Shown one piece after another: positions 36,605 through 48,800 of a DNA stretch of 64,000 bases (position 1 is its first letter; the number at the start of each line of letters is the position of its first letter). A program made the translations under genes and the position numbers. The notes beneath the pieces are model-generated. The model made no database searches, was not told where the DNA came from, and worked only from the letters and a program-made list of their open reading frames with translations. Origin of the DNA: Bugulina stolonifera (taxonomy: Eukaryota; Bryozoa; Gymnolaemata; Cheilostomatida; Bugulidae); assembly GCA_935421135.1 (NCBI GenBank), contig OW285188.1, forward strand, positions 17,895,233-17,959,232, given 5' to 3'.

Positions 36605-39600
36605 CTACAACCTCCTCTTTTTCCTAGGAGTTTGAGTTCCAAAGTCTACCCTTGTTACATCAGTAAGTGATACCACAGTCAGACCTGCTTCCTCTAGGCC
36701 TTTACAAGCAGCCTGAAATAAACTAACACTGTAAAGCAACATGCAGACAATATATAAAGTATAAACCATGAGCAACAAAATCCAATTATGGTACATATAC
36801 CTGTTTTGTGTATTCTATTCTGTATAGTTGTGTATATTATATTATTCATGCACCTACCAGTCTGCCTTTACCCAGTCCCTTAATAGCCACTCTAACATGT
36901 GTCAATCCTCTCCTAACGGCAGCCTACAAACATTTGAGAAATTCATGTGAATGACAAAAATTAGAAACCTTTTATTTTCACTGGGCTCTAGTGGTAAACT
37001 ACTAATTTTTACACGTTCAAAGACAACAGTGTACAGAGCACACCTATTATATTGACTTCTTCGGATTGCAGCTATGGGCATTAGTAAGTTGCGGATTATT
37101 ATGCGAGGTTATCCTCTCTTGTCAATTTAAAGTAAACCGAGAGAAGACAAATCCTCATTACAACCAATATCATGACTAGTACTGATGACTGTACCAGGAT
37201 TATATACATTCTAGGTTGGTGTACATGTATAGGATGCTTGATCACCAGTAACCATCATATTATACTTCATCAAAGAACTGCATTTTCACCACACTGCCCA
37301 TGTGATCAGATCAAATCCTCCACAATTGCAATTATATGCATGTGATTCAGAGGTACATGTGAGATATTGGTAAAAACCTCTGCATTACATTGAATGATTA
37401 TTGGATGATTTATCATACCTGGCCAGCCAAGAGTCCAGCAGCTTGAGCAGCTATAGCAGTTCTTTTTTTAGCATTTTTAAACCCAACCTTACCCTAAAAG
37501 ATCAAGTTAAAAGTGAGAAAATACAATATTCATTGTCAGTGCTACCTATGCTTAGTAAAACTCTAATAAGACAGCTGTTTCAAAGACTTATCAGTTGTAG
37601 ATTTAGCAAGCAAGACAAGTGCAATGGGTAACCTACTTACCCCAGATGAATCTGTTATGATCATACCTACAATGAAGATGAAAATGTTCAATCAGAGGTA
37701 TTATGTCTGAACACTAAAGTTCCTGGATACTTGTCATAGCACACTTAACAGAAAAAGAGAACAGGTAATGGCAAATTTTAAGTCGGCTTCATGATGTCTA
37801 TAAACCACTACTTCGCTGCCAGAAAAAATCGCTTGGAGACTGATTTTTAAAAGCCCTGTAGCATTACAAGATTTTTTGCCTTTCAGCAGAGGTTTCTCTA
37901 GCCTGTTGTGTGTAGAATGAACTTTACCATTAGGAGTTGCCAAATGACTAATAAAATTTGGGGTGCTATTATGTCACACAGTAGGATATTTATGTGAATC
38001 TAAGTAATTATAATGTACATATACGTATATGTTCAATTACTCACCAGCACTGTTTGTAATGCTAACAATAGTATTTTGATATGATGCCTGTACATGAGCT
38101 ATGGGTAACTCTGAGTACCTTTGACTACCAACTATAGCAGAATGTGTCTGTTTGGTTGGCACTAGGATTCCCCTAAATAATAAAATAATATTAGAATAAA
38201 AGCAGTTCTGTACCGACTATACAATTATGCTCCAATAGTGAGTCGCTAATACTATGCATATCCCAAGTTTAGCTAGCTATATGTACTTGCATAAAGTCTA
38301 GACTAACCGGATTCTGTGCCCTGGTAAGGATGTTTGTGATGCTTCTTCACTAAAAATATCAGTCAAGTCGCTGTCCAATCCCATGTCTTGCATGCCTTGA
38401 AACTCAGTAGATTCCTTAGTGACAGATAACTGTCCCAGCAGGTCAGACAGTTCATCTACTGCTGGTGGGCCAGTAGGATTTTTATTATCAGAGTAAAACC
38501 GTTGACAAGGTGCACCTGTAGGTACAAGATGCAATACAACTCAGTTTAAATGTAATTGTATTGGACTGCAGTAAAGATGGTAGCATTGCTCAATACTCTG
38601 GAGATCAGTGACAGGTTGTCTACAGTTTCAGCTAACCATTTAATTTGAACATTTCTATCCCTTATTGTAGTTTATAGCTCTCTTTGACCTTTTATGGATA
38701 GTTCTGTCAATTTATAATCAACTCTTCAAGTTATATGCATGATTAATGAACTGCTGCTTTATACAATACAAAATTTCTCATCTCTCTGCATAATATTCTG
38801 AAGATTGTCTCTTTTGAAGACAAAGGTCTTCGACAGTACAACATCCAAAAGTAACAAAAACTGAACTAGCAAAATCGCATAAGTTAAGTAACCAAATAGG
38901 CTACGACACTAGTAACATCAACAATTATGCTTGCTCAAAAATCTACCTGATGAAAGCTGCCCCAGTAGGTAATAATAATGGTAAGCTTTTAGATACAAAA
39001 ATAACTGAGTGATGAAATCCAGGTTGACAGTCACTAAGACATTACTACATGTATGTTGCTAACTAATAATGGTATATTTGAGAAAATTAGTAGGGTATTA
39101 ATAGGCCTGTAACAAAAGCATGAAATAATAAGTGTCCAATTATAACTCAGGATTTTATGCTAACCAAGAAGCTTAGTACACACAATTACATGTGGATTGT
39201 AGTGAGTAGGCCTATAAGTAGTAAGTTAACCTATAGATTGAGTCTTAAATCGGCCGACCTTTTGCATTAATTGTTTATGAACCAGGTTTTTGCAGTTTTG
39301 ACCTGTGAATGTGATTCGCAGACTTTAGAATTCACGATAGCAAATATATACAGCCACAATAAAAACACAACACAACAAATCCAAAACCACAACTTGTAAT
39401 TTCAAGATTGCTCATGCATATCTAATTACAATATCTATTACTGTGACAATTTAATGCATCTTTCAGCTCAACTGACTCTCAAGTTTAATTAACCTTGGAT
39501 AAAACATTTAAGAGTGTTAGACAAACAACAGCAGTAGAGTATCGACAATTTAATTAGGAAATAAGCTTACCAGAGCATTTGGCAGTTCTATATTTATGCA

Positions 39601-39772
39601 ATTTCTGCAGACAACTAAGATTTGAAATGGGTGTAGTCGAATGGGGATTTCGACCGGTGTATCTGAACTTCACAACATTTGACTTTGTAATAGCCGGTGA
39701 TGCTCGTTGGACAGATGGAACAAGTTCTATTAGACTGGCTTTTGTAACTCGTAGGATCATTCCACAATGCAT
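36605..39772 (-). CDS. MRPS11: Mitochondrial small ribosomal subunit protein uS11m
   Basis: The uS11 family protein of the mitochondrial ribosome platform. Seven minus-strand exons (39772-39571, 38515-38308, 38172-38045, 37666-37641, 37493-37419, 36923-36858, 36712-36605) give 270 residues with agreeing phases. The fourth exon is only 26 nt. The S11 domain fills about residues 155-270: SYQNTIVSITNSAG, GGKVGFKNAKKRTAIAAQAA, RGLTHVRVAIKGLGKGRL, GLEEAGLTVVSLTDVTRVDF and a basic end RKKRRL. The N-terminus is basic and hydrophobic, as a mitochondrial import signal would be. It is followed by an acidic linker (about 85-140) that makes the protein longer than the roughly 194-residue human one. Start: MHCGMILRVTK at 39772; an ATG four codons later is also possible, and the frame is open further upstream. 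An inverted CCAAT box lies near 39938. Confidence 0.92.
37105..37157. repeat. Diverged short hairpin, TTGTC/GACAA family
   Basis: GAGGTTATCCTCTCT (37105-37119) faces AGAGAAGACAAATCCTC (about 37139-37156), with several mismatches. It is the weakest member of the set, in MRPS11 intron 5. Confidence 0.35.
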
Positions 39773-40776
39773 GCTGATAAAGTAGCCGTGGGTTGTGCAA
39801 TTGCTACTATACAATAGTGTGTGCATCAATTTCAATTTCAATGGGGATATTTCTAACAATGAGAGAAATTGGGGTAGTCTATATGCCAGACTTGTCACTA
39901 TCTATCAAGAGCTTAGGATTGGTTCCGTACGCTTGGGCCAATCAAATCTCTTACAAAGCTGGTGAACAGTGTCTCCTGTAAGCGCTATTCAACGACACCA
40001 ATAGCGCCTGTTTCAACAGTAATTCTATCCGTTCGTAACAGAGGAGTTTAGCTAAGGGGAAGTGACAACAGATTACATATTTGAAGCGGCGCAAAGGCTA
40101 TTGATAAACCTCAAAAGAACCTTGACATTTATCCAGTCTTGACATAGCTTAAAAGTTATAACAGTTCTTAATATGTATTTCGTCCGTAACCAATGTGCAC
40201 CCGTTATATAACTTCTAGAGCTCTATAAGAACTTGGTCTCTCCTAAGGTGTGTGAAATTAAAAAGAAAACATAATATTTGTGCAACTCCTGGCTGCCAAC
40301 AGAAAATTCATAAAATAATATTTTAGGCGAACATTCGTCGAAAAACTTAATTAAGAGCTTTTAGTCGGCTTCTCTTGTGGAAGTTATATAATTATAGCGA
40401 TTTAAAACCTATTATAATTATAACCCATTTTTACAAAATGACAATTTTATCATTTTTTTTACATGGATGGATAGAGTAACTTCTCAGCATCATTCTAATA
40501 TATAATTTATGTATCTGCTATCAAAAGTTTCCAAGTTATAAGGATTTAAAGAAGAGCTGTATTGCCTGCCCAGAGGTGGGGAAAACCGTACTTGGCTTAG
40601 TGTTGACAATAATTCCTACGGCGTCATGTCATGCGGTATGTTATTTACTAAGAGCTACTATACTTGCCAGCTATTGGCTATTTAGCAGTGCAGCAGAGCC
40701 ACAATGCCAAGTAATGTACATGTACTTCACTACTAACTTGTATAATATATTGTACATAATATAGTAGTTTCATACC

Positions 40777-40868
40777 AGCCTACCAGTGCATAGTGATGCA
40801 GCCTACTAGTAATAGTAATGCAGCCTACTAGTAATAGTAATGCAGCCTACTAATGATAATAATACAGC
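40777..40868. repeat. 22-bp tandem repeat, about four copies
   Basis: Unit like GCAGCCTACTAGTAATAGTA plus AT; the outer copies are diverged. Confidence 0.8.
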
Positions 40869-41589
40869 CCAACACAGAAACAATTACATGGGGAATTAGG
40901 TTTTACAAGATCAAGACTCATAAAACTGAACTTGTACTTTCATGTTTTAGAACACAAACAGAGCAAATACATGAAGAGAGCGAGAGACACACGCAATGTA
41001 GATAATGGCTGGCAAAGTACACCATTACCCTTTAGCCAGCTGGCTTACATGTAGAACAGAAGACAGAAAAGAAGTGCGATTAATTAGTCAAACAATTGAA
41101 ATCGTATTATACCTTATGATCTGTATAAAATATATATGTTTTTCATGCTTGCTACATTGTCATACATGTCACTATCGGCTTTGACCAGGAGGCAAACATT
41201 CTGACATAAAATGCTGCATCACCAGAACACAATAATCCTAATATCATATTATATATTCTATGCTGTACTATGCCTAAGTGTAGTCATAAACATGTTAAAT
41301 CATACATAGAACTATAGAGCTGGAGAACATTACTTTTAATTACAACTATTTCTATTACGGATCAAAATTATCATACATGTATATATACAATTATTATTAT
41401 TATATTATATACATTTACATGTATATACTCACTACTGTGAGGTAGGACTGTTCCCTAATATGTAATGTTAGATGTGTGTTACTTAAATATTCAAGAGTTC
41501 AAATGTAGAATCCAATCTAAACAAGGATCAAGAACATAAATAACATTGTCATGCAGCTCATTATATAATATTGCATGTAAAACACTTTC

Positions 41590-41790
41590 ATAATGCAATA
41601 CTTGTTAGAATCAGTGTACAAGTAGAACAAAATATGATCTAATAGCTTGCAACTAAGCATGTGGGAAGATAACTCTATGCAATACTTGCTAGAATCAGTG
41701 TAGTACAAGTAAAACATAGTATGCATGTACATGTATTATGATACATTGCAGTTTACAACTAAGCATAATATGAGAAGATAACTCTATCCA
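41590..41790. repeat. Imperfect tandem duplication of about 100 bp
   Basis: The block with GCAATACTTGTTAGAATCAG, ACAACTAAGCAT-like and GAAGATAACTCTAT elements occurs twice in the same order, with small insertions (first copy about 41597-41677, second about 41678-41787). Confidence 0.7.
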
Positions 41791-41796
41791 AGAAAT

Positions 41797-41802
41797 CACG
41801 TG
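41797..41802. promoter_or_regulatory. E-box CACGTG (possible TFEB/MITF site)
   Basis: ATCACGTGTG, about 1.04 kb upstream of the MANBA start codon and next to a CCAAT-type motif (GATTGGC). It matches the core but not the full CLEAR consensus. Confidence 0.25.
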
Positions 41803-42260
41803 TGCTCGCTACTGATTGGCTATATTGTCCAACGCGGCCATTTCATTGGATACAAAAATAAAAATGGTTGAGAATGATTTTTCATACAGCTTGGTTTTAA
41901 TCTTTTTATTTTGAAAGATTTAAAAGCCATCCACTACAATAGAGTATATAATATAGGTAATTAGATATTTTTGCACATGATTAGATGTAAATTAAAACTT
42001 TTCTCATAGTTTAACATGGTTTTAACACCACATGAAAATGATGATTTTTAGAGAGGCTCCAGTGGCCTATCCTGCATAGTGATTGGTTAATTGACACTGG
42101 GAATGTAGCCTGTGGTCTGTGATCAATCTATACTACTTTATTTGGTGGTGATAGACTTAATAGATTTAAAGTTATTAAACTTTTTCACAAGCATGAGTGT
42201 GCGGAGAGTGTGCGGACTAAGGCTGTACACAAATAACACAGTTGTGCGAACGCGAATTTA

Positions 42261-42270
42261 GTCACGTGAT
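42261..42270. promoter_or_regulatory. CLEAR-like element upstream of MANBA
   Basis: GTCACGTGAT differs at one position from the vertebrate CLEAR motif GTCACGTGAC, bound by TFEB-type factors at lysosomal genes. It lies about 565 bp upstream of the beta-mannosidase start codon. Function is inferred from motif and neighbour only. Confidence 0.35.
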
Positions 42271-42834
42271 ATTCTTACGATTTGATTACCTATAAACTGT
42301 ATACTTTCTTTCAGAAAAACCCAATAATATAATTTAATAAATGTAAATGTAAATTATTTATGTTATTCTTATTGTTGTAATTCAAATCGGTATTGTTGTA
42401 GTGTTGTTTTGTAAGATTCAGAGGAGAGTTAACGTTATCACATAGAATGATAACAAGACGCTCACTGCAAGGCTCTCCCTGCCTGATTTGCATACAAGAT
42501 ACAAGCATATAGGCCTGCATAGTATATATATATATAGCCCCTGAAGCTAAAGAATAATAGCACATACTGCATGCTACAGTTACTGCATAATGATCTAAAT
42601 TTTATCGTATCATAATAAAATGATAGAAATGAGGTCTATAGTGTTTGCGACATTGCATTTCCAAACAAAGATAAAATTCATTTGCTCGTCATTGCAATTC
42701 ATGGTGTTTTCATACCAAACTTTTCTTAAAGAAGTTACATCTGCAATATATTGGGTGTACAGTATTAAACTCATATAAATGTTTTGGTGCCCTGCACTGC
42801 ACATGTCATTGCTTTTTGTAGGATTACAAGAAGG

Positions 42835-45800
42835 ATGCTAGCCATGAATGCTTTATGTTGGATATATTTTTTTATCGGATTGTCTCCAGTTTCAACTTCC
42901 TCATTGGAATCATTAAATCTGAATGGAGATTTGTGGGTTGCTACATATGGAGGTACAATAATTTTATCAGTGATATCTTAGTCAGTCTCATACCTTTTGC
43001 ACAGGTTGAAAGTATGTGGATAGCTTAGAAGTTTTCCAGTTGATTGTGAGCTAACCAAAGTTAGTCTGATTATGAGAGAGACATGGTGTCTGCTATATTT
43101 GTTAAATCTATATTCATAAATGTATGTGAATTGACCATTTATGATGAGTTTTCTCTACTCTGCTTATATAATGAAGAAGTTAAGTATATATATATATATA
43201 TATTAGTATTGCAACTGTGGACTGAGTAACAGACCAAGTATATATTCTAGGGAATCAGCTAAAGGCTAGAGTACCAGGCTCCATGTATATGGATCTTCTC
43301 CTTCAGGGACAGATAGCTGACCCATATTACAGATATAATGACATCAACTATGCCAAGTATGGTATGATGCACTGGACATATCATAGGTCTTTTAATGGTA
43401 CGTAGATAATAATAGTCATCCCCATCTTACAGTGTGGTTAGTGTAATGGAGATAGTACACCATATTAGTAACAATATATTGGCACTGTAGTCAGAATCTT
43501 TCTAACTTGAGAGAGCAGAAGTTTATTGTTACTAGGTTGAATGGGAAAGTTACAAAAGTTGAAAGACTGCTAAATAAGTATGACATAAGTCAAGGAAGTA
43601 GGGCTGTCTCCAATCTTGTGGTTGCTCACAAATAAATTACCTTGTAATGAAAATAGTATAGTATTTATATTTGGAGTGTTAAATATTGGCTGATGACCAT
43701 TCTAGCTGCTTTGTAATGGGAGTATACTGTAAGGTAGATCTGACACAGGATTACCATTCTATGTAGAAAACACCTTGCTACAGCTTAGTTATTTTAGTAA
43801 TGGGTCAAATCTAACCTACAAAGTACATCACCAGTGACCAGTTGTCTGGTAGCCAACAGTCCATCCTGGACCCTGTTGATGAGATTACTGCCCACCCTTC
43901 CATGCCGTCAGCTGACAAAGTTTAGGCACCCTTACACTGGCCTTGTTCATTACTATGGTTATATTGATCATGGAGCACCTGGTAATGTCTATCACTAAGT
44001 ATGATGTATTTATAGTGACTGCTGATATACTGACCAAGTCCTCGCTGGACTTGGTGTGCCATGGTATTGATACTATCAGTACGATATATGTGAATGGGGA
44101 GGCAGTCGGAGAAACCCGCAACCAGTTCGTCAAGTATAGGTTTCCTGTTAAAGACTTCATTAAACTGGTTAGTTAGCATCTTTGTATATCTGTTCTATAC
44201 TGCATTTAATACAGATAACTTCTTTAGTTCTACTTATTCTGTATGTCTATAACTATTGTTAACTATTGCATAGTGACCATACATTGTTCTGGTCATGTCT
44301 GCTATTTGTAGGTACATGTGCATGTAGTCTGTATGACACATAATCATATTAATTTGGAATGAGTGATTTGACTATTTTGTATCAACTAGGACAATACGTT
44401 TCACTATTGAAGGTTTTATTTGCAACTTATAATAGGCAAAAATACAACTTCTTGCATAGAGATTTATTTTCTCTTGTGTTACTGAGCAGACAACTCCGAA
44501 GACAGTGTTTAATAACATACATGCACTTTGCATGCCTTGTTTTACAGGGAACCAATGAAATTAGTGTAAACTTTACCTCCGCCGTAGCCTATGCTAGTAT
44601 ACAGAGCAAGAGCTATCCATATCGTGTACCACCCGAGTGTCCACCCCCTGTCCAGCATGGTCAGTGCCAGCCTAACTTCATTAGAAAAGAGCAAGCCAGC
44701 TTCTCGTGGGACTGGGGGCCCTCCTTCCCCACCCAAGGCATCTGGTTGGTCATCATTCCTAATTCTATAAAAGTTACCTCAAAACTAATTAATGATTTGA
44801 TATTTCTAGTGAGATTTTCTTCCAGCATACTCTCAATAGCAGTCATATTGTAGAACATATTTTAAGTGCAGATTTTATGTTGCTCTATATCCACATGTGA
44901 ACTGTTTTGCAATTATTGTATCAGCACCGCAATTTGGATTATGTTACCATGTACCTCTGTAGGAAGGATGTATTGCTGGAGGGATATAACAATCTGGTTC
45001 TGGAGGATTTTAGTGTTGAAGTCACCAAATCAGGTGGAGTATGAGTACCTCTACTTGAACTACACATGATATTAATAATTGTCATGGATTTGCAAGTAGT
45101 ATGGTAAATCTATCGAATGTGCACTGTGTTAGTTTATGTTACCAATAGAAATACTATAATGTTGTCAAAGTTATAAAAATAATGTACTATTTTGGTATAA
45201 AGTCATATACATGTATTATGGTAACACTGTCACATTTACATGTAAATGCTATCATAACGTCATATATGGTAATACTATTACCTGTAGATGCTGTGTTCTG
45301 GGATATACACGTGACAGGATATATCCAGGGTATAACAACTCTTACTCAGCCACAACTATACAGATGTGACATAGTGCTTAAAACCACTGGACAGAATGAA
45401 ACCTACATATTCAACATGCAGAAGAATTCCTCATCTGAGATCAATATGAAACTTACAGTTCATCAAAAGGTAGGTTTTTATATTTTCTTTCAGTCATACA
45501 GTTTTACATTGTGCATTGTACATTTTACATTGTACTGCTGACTATTAGAGGAATACAGCTTAGTTTCTATTCTCTGCTTGATCAATGTGAAAATAATATT
45601 TTAACTTTAATTCTGTCTGAGCTTTTTACTCTCTCACTTGAGGTCAAGGTTGATAGTTCAGGTGCTTGGTAGTGTTCGGTAGTTTGGGAGGAGAACTGGT
45701 TCAGTCTGACTCACCCCTAAGCATTATAGTTAGTGTTGTTCATCAATTGAGATTACCAATAGTATTATAATACATGTGAATGACAGCTGTTTTCTGTAAG

Positions 45801-48800
45801 CTTTAATACCAACTATTAGTCATAGGTTGGCATGCCTACTCATCTGTCTGCACATTATATCCTCTGTGTTGTAATATCTATATTCTATATATTGTACTGT
45901 AGTTAGTAAAACTGTGGTGGCCCAATGGTTATGGGCAGCAGGCACTATATAACCTCTCTGTGTCATTCTCTCCAGTGACAGCAAGGGATAGAATGTGGAG
46001 ACACAAGACTATAGGTTTCAGGACTATTGAATTGATTCAGCAACCCATTAAAGGCGCACAGGGTTTGTATGTATGCATAAGCATTGGGCTATTGATCAGA
46101 TTTAAAAGTTGTCTCCTCCCAAGATTTTTTGCTTTTGGGAGAAGACAACTTCTTATAACGATCAATAGTTCACTAGTAGCCATGTGTGTATGTCACGGAT
46201 TATTTTACCGATAAACAGGGTTATGATGAACTATAATATAATGTTAGCACAAGTTATACTGTATATGTTTCTAAAATGGCAATTTTGTAAAATTACCAAG
46301 CAGCACTCTAAACCATAGAAACATACAATGTGTATTTGATCATATATCTTTTCTGAGTACATTGTACCAATATTGGTTTTCATGTCATAAGATGTTATTC
46401 TATGTTGGGTTGTTGGATTTTCTTCTATATAACTCTTTACTTTGTAACATGGTAGATACTGGATAGTAATAGAATGTAAGTTTACAAGTTGTAAACATGC
46501 AATATGTATGTGAATATATACTATCTGGCTTTGTACGTGTACATAGTGTAAGTCGGTGCGTAGTGTGGGTGTATATGGGCTATATGAAAGTAAGTATATA
46601 CATTGTTCCCATTGTAGGTTTGAGTTACTACTTCAAAATTAATGGGGAGCCGATATTCATGAAAGGATCTAATTGGATACCAGCTGATAGCTTTCAGTCC
46701 AGAATCACTAAAGAGAGACTCTATAATCTAATCTACTCTGCAAAGTTGGCCCACATGGTATGTCGTAATTATTTTATGTCCGTACAGTACTATGCTGTCG
46801 TTACATTACCTTCTTGTAGTCTTTTTTCTTAGGTGGAGTGCTATTGAATCATAACTATTCATACAGTGTTTTACAAAATAGGCAATACCAATGACGATCC
46901 ATGAAGACATTGTATGTTTTGTAATATTTCTTGTCTAATAGACGAATAGTATATAACATGTTGTTGTATAGAACATGTTAAGAGTGTGGGGAGGAGGTAT
47001 ATATGAACAGAGAGACTTCTATCGACTCGCAGATGAGATGGGTATACTAATATGGCAGGACGTGATGTTTGCCTGTGCTCTCTACCCTACAGACTCACAG
47101 TTTCTAAACAATGTACAGCTTGAGGTCACTCAGCAGGTAACTGTACCATAGACATATATTTGGTCACAGCACATGTATATTGCATAGGAACCTAATATAC
47201 AATGTATGTGTGTACTAAATCCATATATGCATAGATATTCTATTCTAGGAGAATATATATATATATACTATATAATTATCATTGGTACTGTACACTATAT
47301 ATGTATTTACATTACATACTTGTACATGTATATATACAGTAGAATGCGGAATTTCCCTGTATACCATTCACACGTATATGTAGACTACATGGATGTTGAT
47401 TATAGTGTATACACTAGGTGTTTAAGTTTGCTGCTTTTACATGATGAACAAGTGATAAAATGCACTAGTACATGTAAGTGTTGTTCAGTGTAGCAGTCTC
47501 TTCTGCTCTGGTCTGATTCGGCAGCGGTAGACGCAGTCTATGTACCCAGCTATCTGCACTTCCTGATTGCCCTGCTCACTGCTGTCGTATTTATTATAGT
47601 AGACAACTCCACGCTCAAGCTCTCATGATTTTATGTAGTAATCCTCATTGAATTCAAATACATGTATCTACTATATTATATTATGTTTTGTTCTGTGATG
47701 TTGTGTTGTGTTATGTTATGTTATGTTGTGTTGTGTTGTGTTGTGTTGTGTTGTGTTGTGCTGTGCTGTGTTGTGTTGTGTTGTGTTGTGTTGTGTTGTG
47801 TTGTGTTGTGTTGTGTTGTGTTATTTATATTGCATTGTATGCAGGTCCGAAGATTAAAACATCATGCTAGTTTAGCTCTTTGGGCAGGAAACAACGAAAA
47901 TGAGGCTGCTTTGAGAGACAACTGGTAAGGCTTTACTCTGTCTTTCTAAACTAGACATAGAAAATAATGTATAAGGATAAATATCATGACTGGGTACGAT
48001 ATATATGCTGAGATAATTACTACAAATACATTTTTATCTTAGCCTGTAGCATTACATTTCCGTTGGTCTGCTCTGCATGTGTAGTAGTTCTAATGAGACG
48101 ACACAATATATGACTACTATCATTACAATGTTTTAATATTTTGTGTCATTGACTATAAATTGATGAACTACATAATTGATTTGCTTGTTACTCAGTAGTT
48201 AGCAGTTTACAAAATGTGGTTTTGCCCCTAAAAAGTGTATGAAATAGTATTATGTTGCATAATATGCTGAAACCCCACTTCAGGCCTTTAGGCAAAATCT
48301 CTACTTGCAATACTTGACCTTGTAAAGTGGTCTGTTGTGCTTACAGGTATAACACAACTGCCAACTTCACCCTGTATAAAGCGGACTATATCAAGTTGTA
48401 TATTGATACCATCAGAACGACTGTTAATAAGGAGCATCCTAGTGGAATATTTGTTAGCTCTAGTCCTTCTAACGCTGCCCAATCGGAGAAAGAGGGGTGG
48501 GTTGCCCAAAACCCGTATGATACAATGTATGGTGATGGTAAGTTTCATGTGCATGGTGTATAGTCTATGATAGTACTGTGTGTGTTTTTCATGACAAAAT
48601 CAATTGATACATTTAGACCAGTTATGTTTATGTTATCTCTTGAGTCAGCTTTTGAGAATGATCCAAGCACTGTTGTGTAGCTTATTTGGTCAGCTAATGA
48701 TATATGTGTATCATACTGTATTTCAGTATTCGATAGCATCCCCTGTACTATGTTACAGTACACTACTACAACTACTCTCCTGGGAGGTACTATGTAGATG

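Larger units (their letters stand above)
39773..42834. other. Divergent intergenic region, MRPS11 / MANBA
   Basis: About 3 kb between two divergently transcribed genes. CCAAT-type motifs lie near 39938 (beside MRPS11) and in ATTGGC near 41815. Two E-boxes CACGTG lie at 41797 and 42263. Small tandem repeats are at 40777-40868, and an imperfect duplication is at about 41590-41790. An acceptor TTTTTGTAG ends at 42821, 14 bp before the MANBA start, implying an upstream 5' UTR exon. No coding gene was recognised; the frame at 40576-40764 looks accidental. Confidence 0.45.

Noticed and set aside
47662..47928. ORF of LCCVV repeats
   Set aside because: Pentanucleotide microsatellite read in frame; only its last part is real MANBA exon 10.
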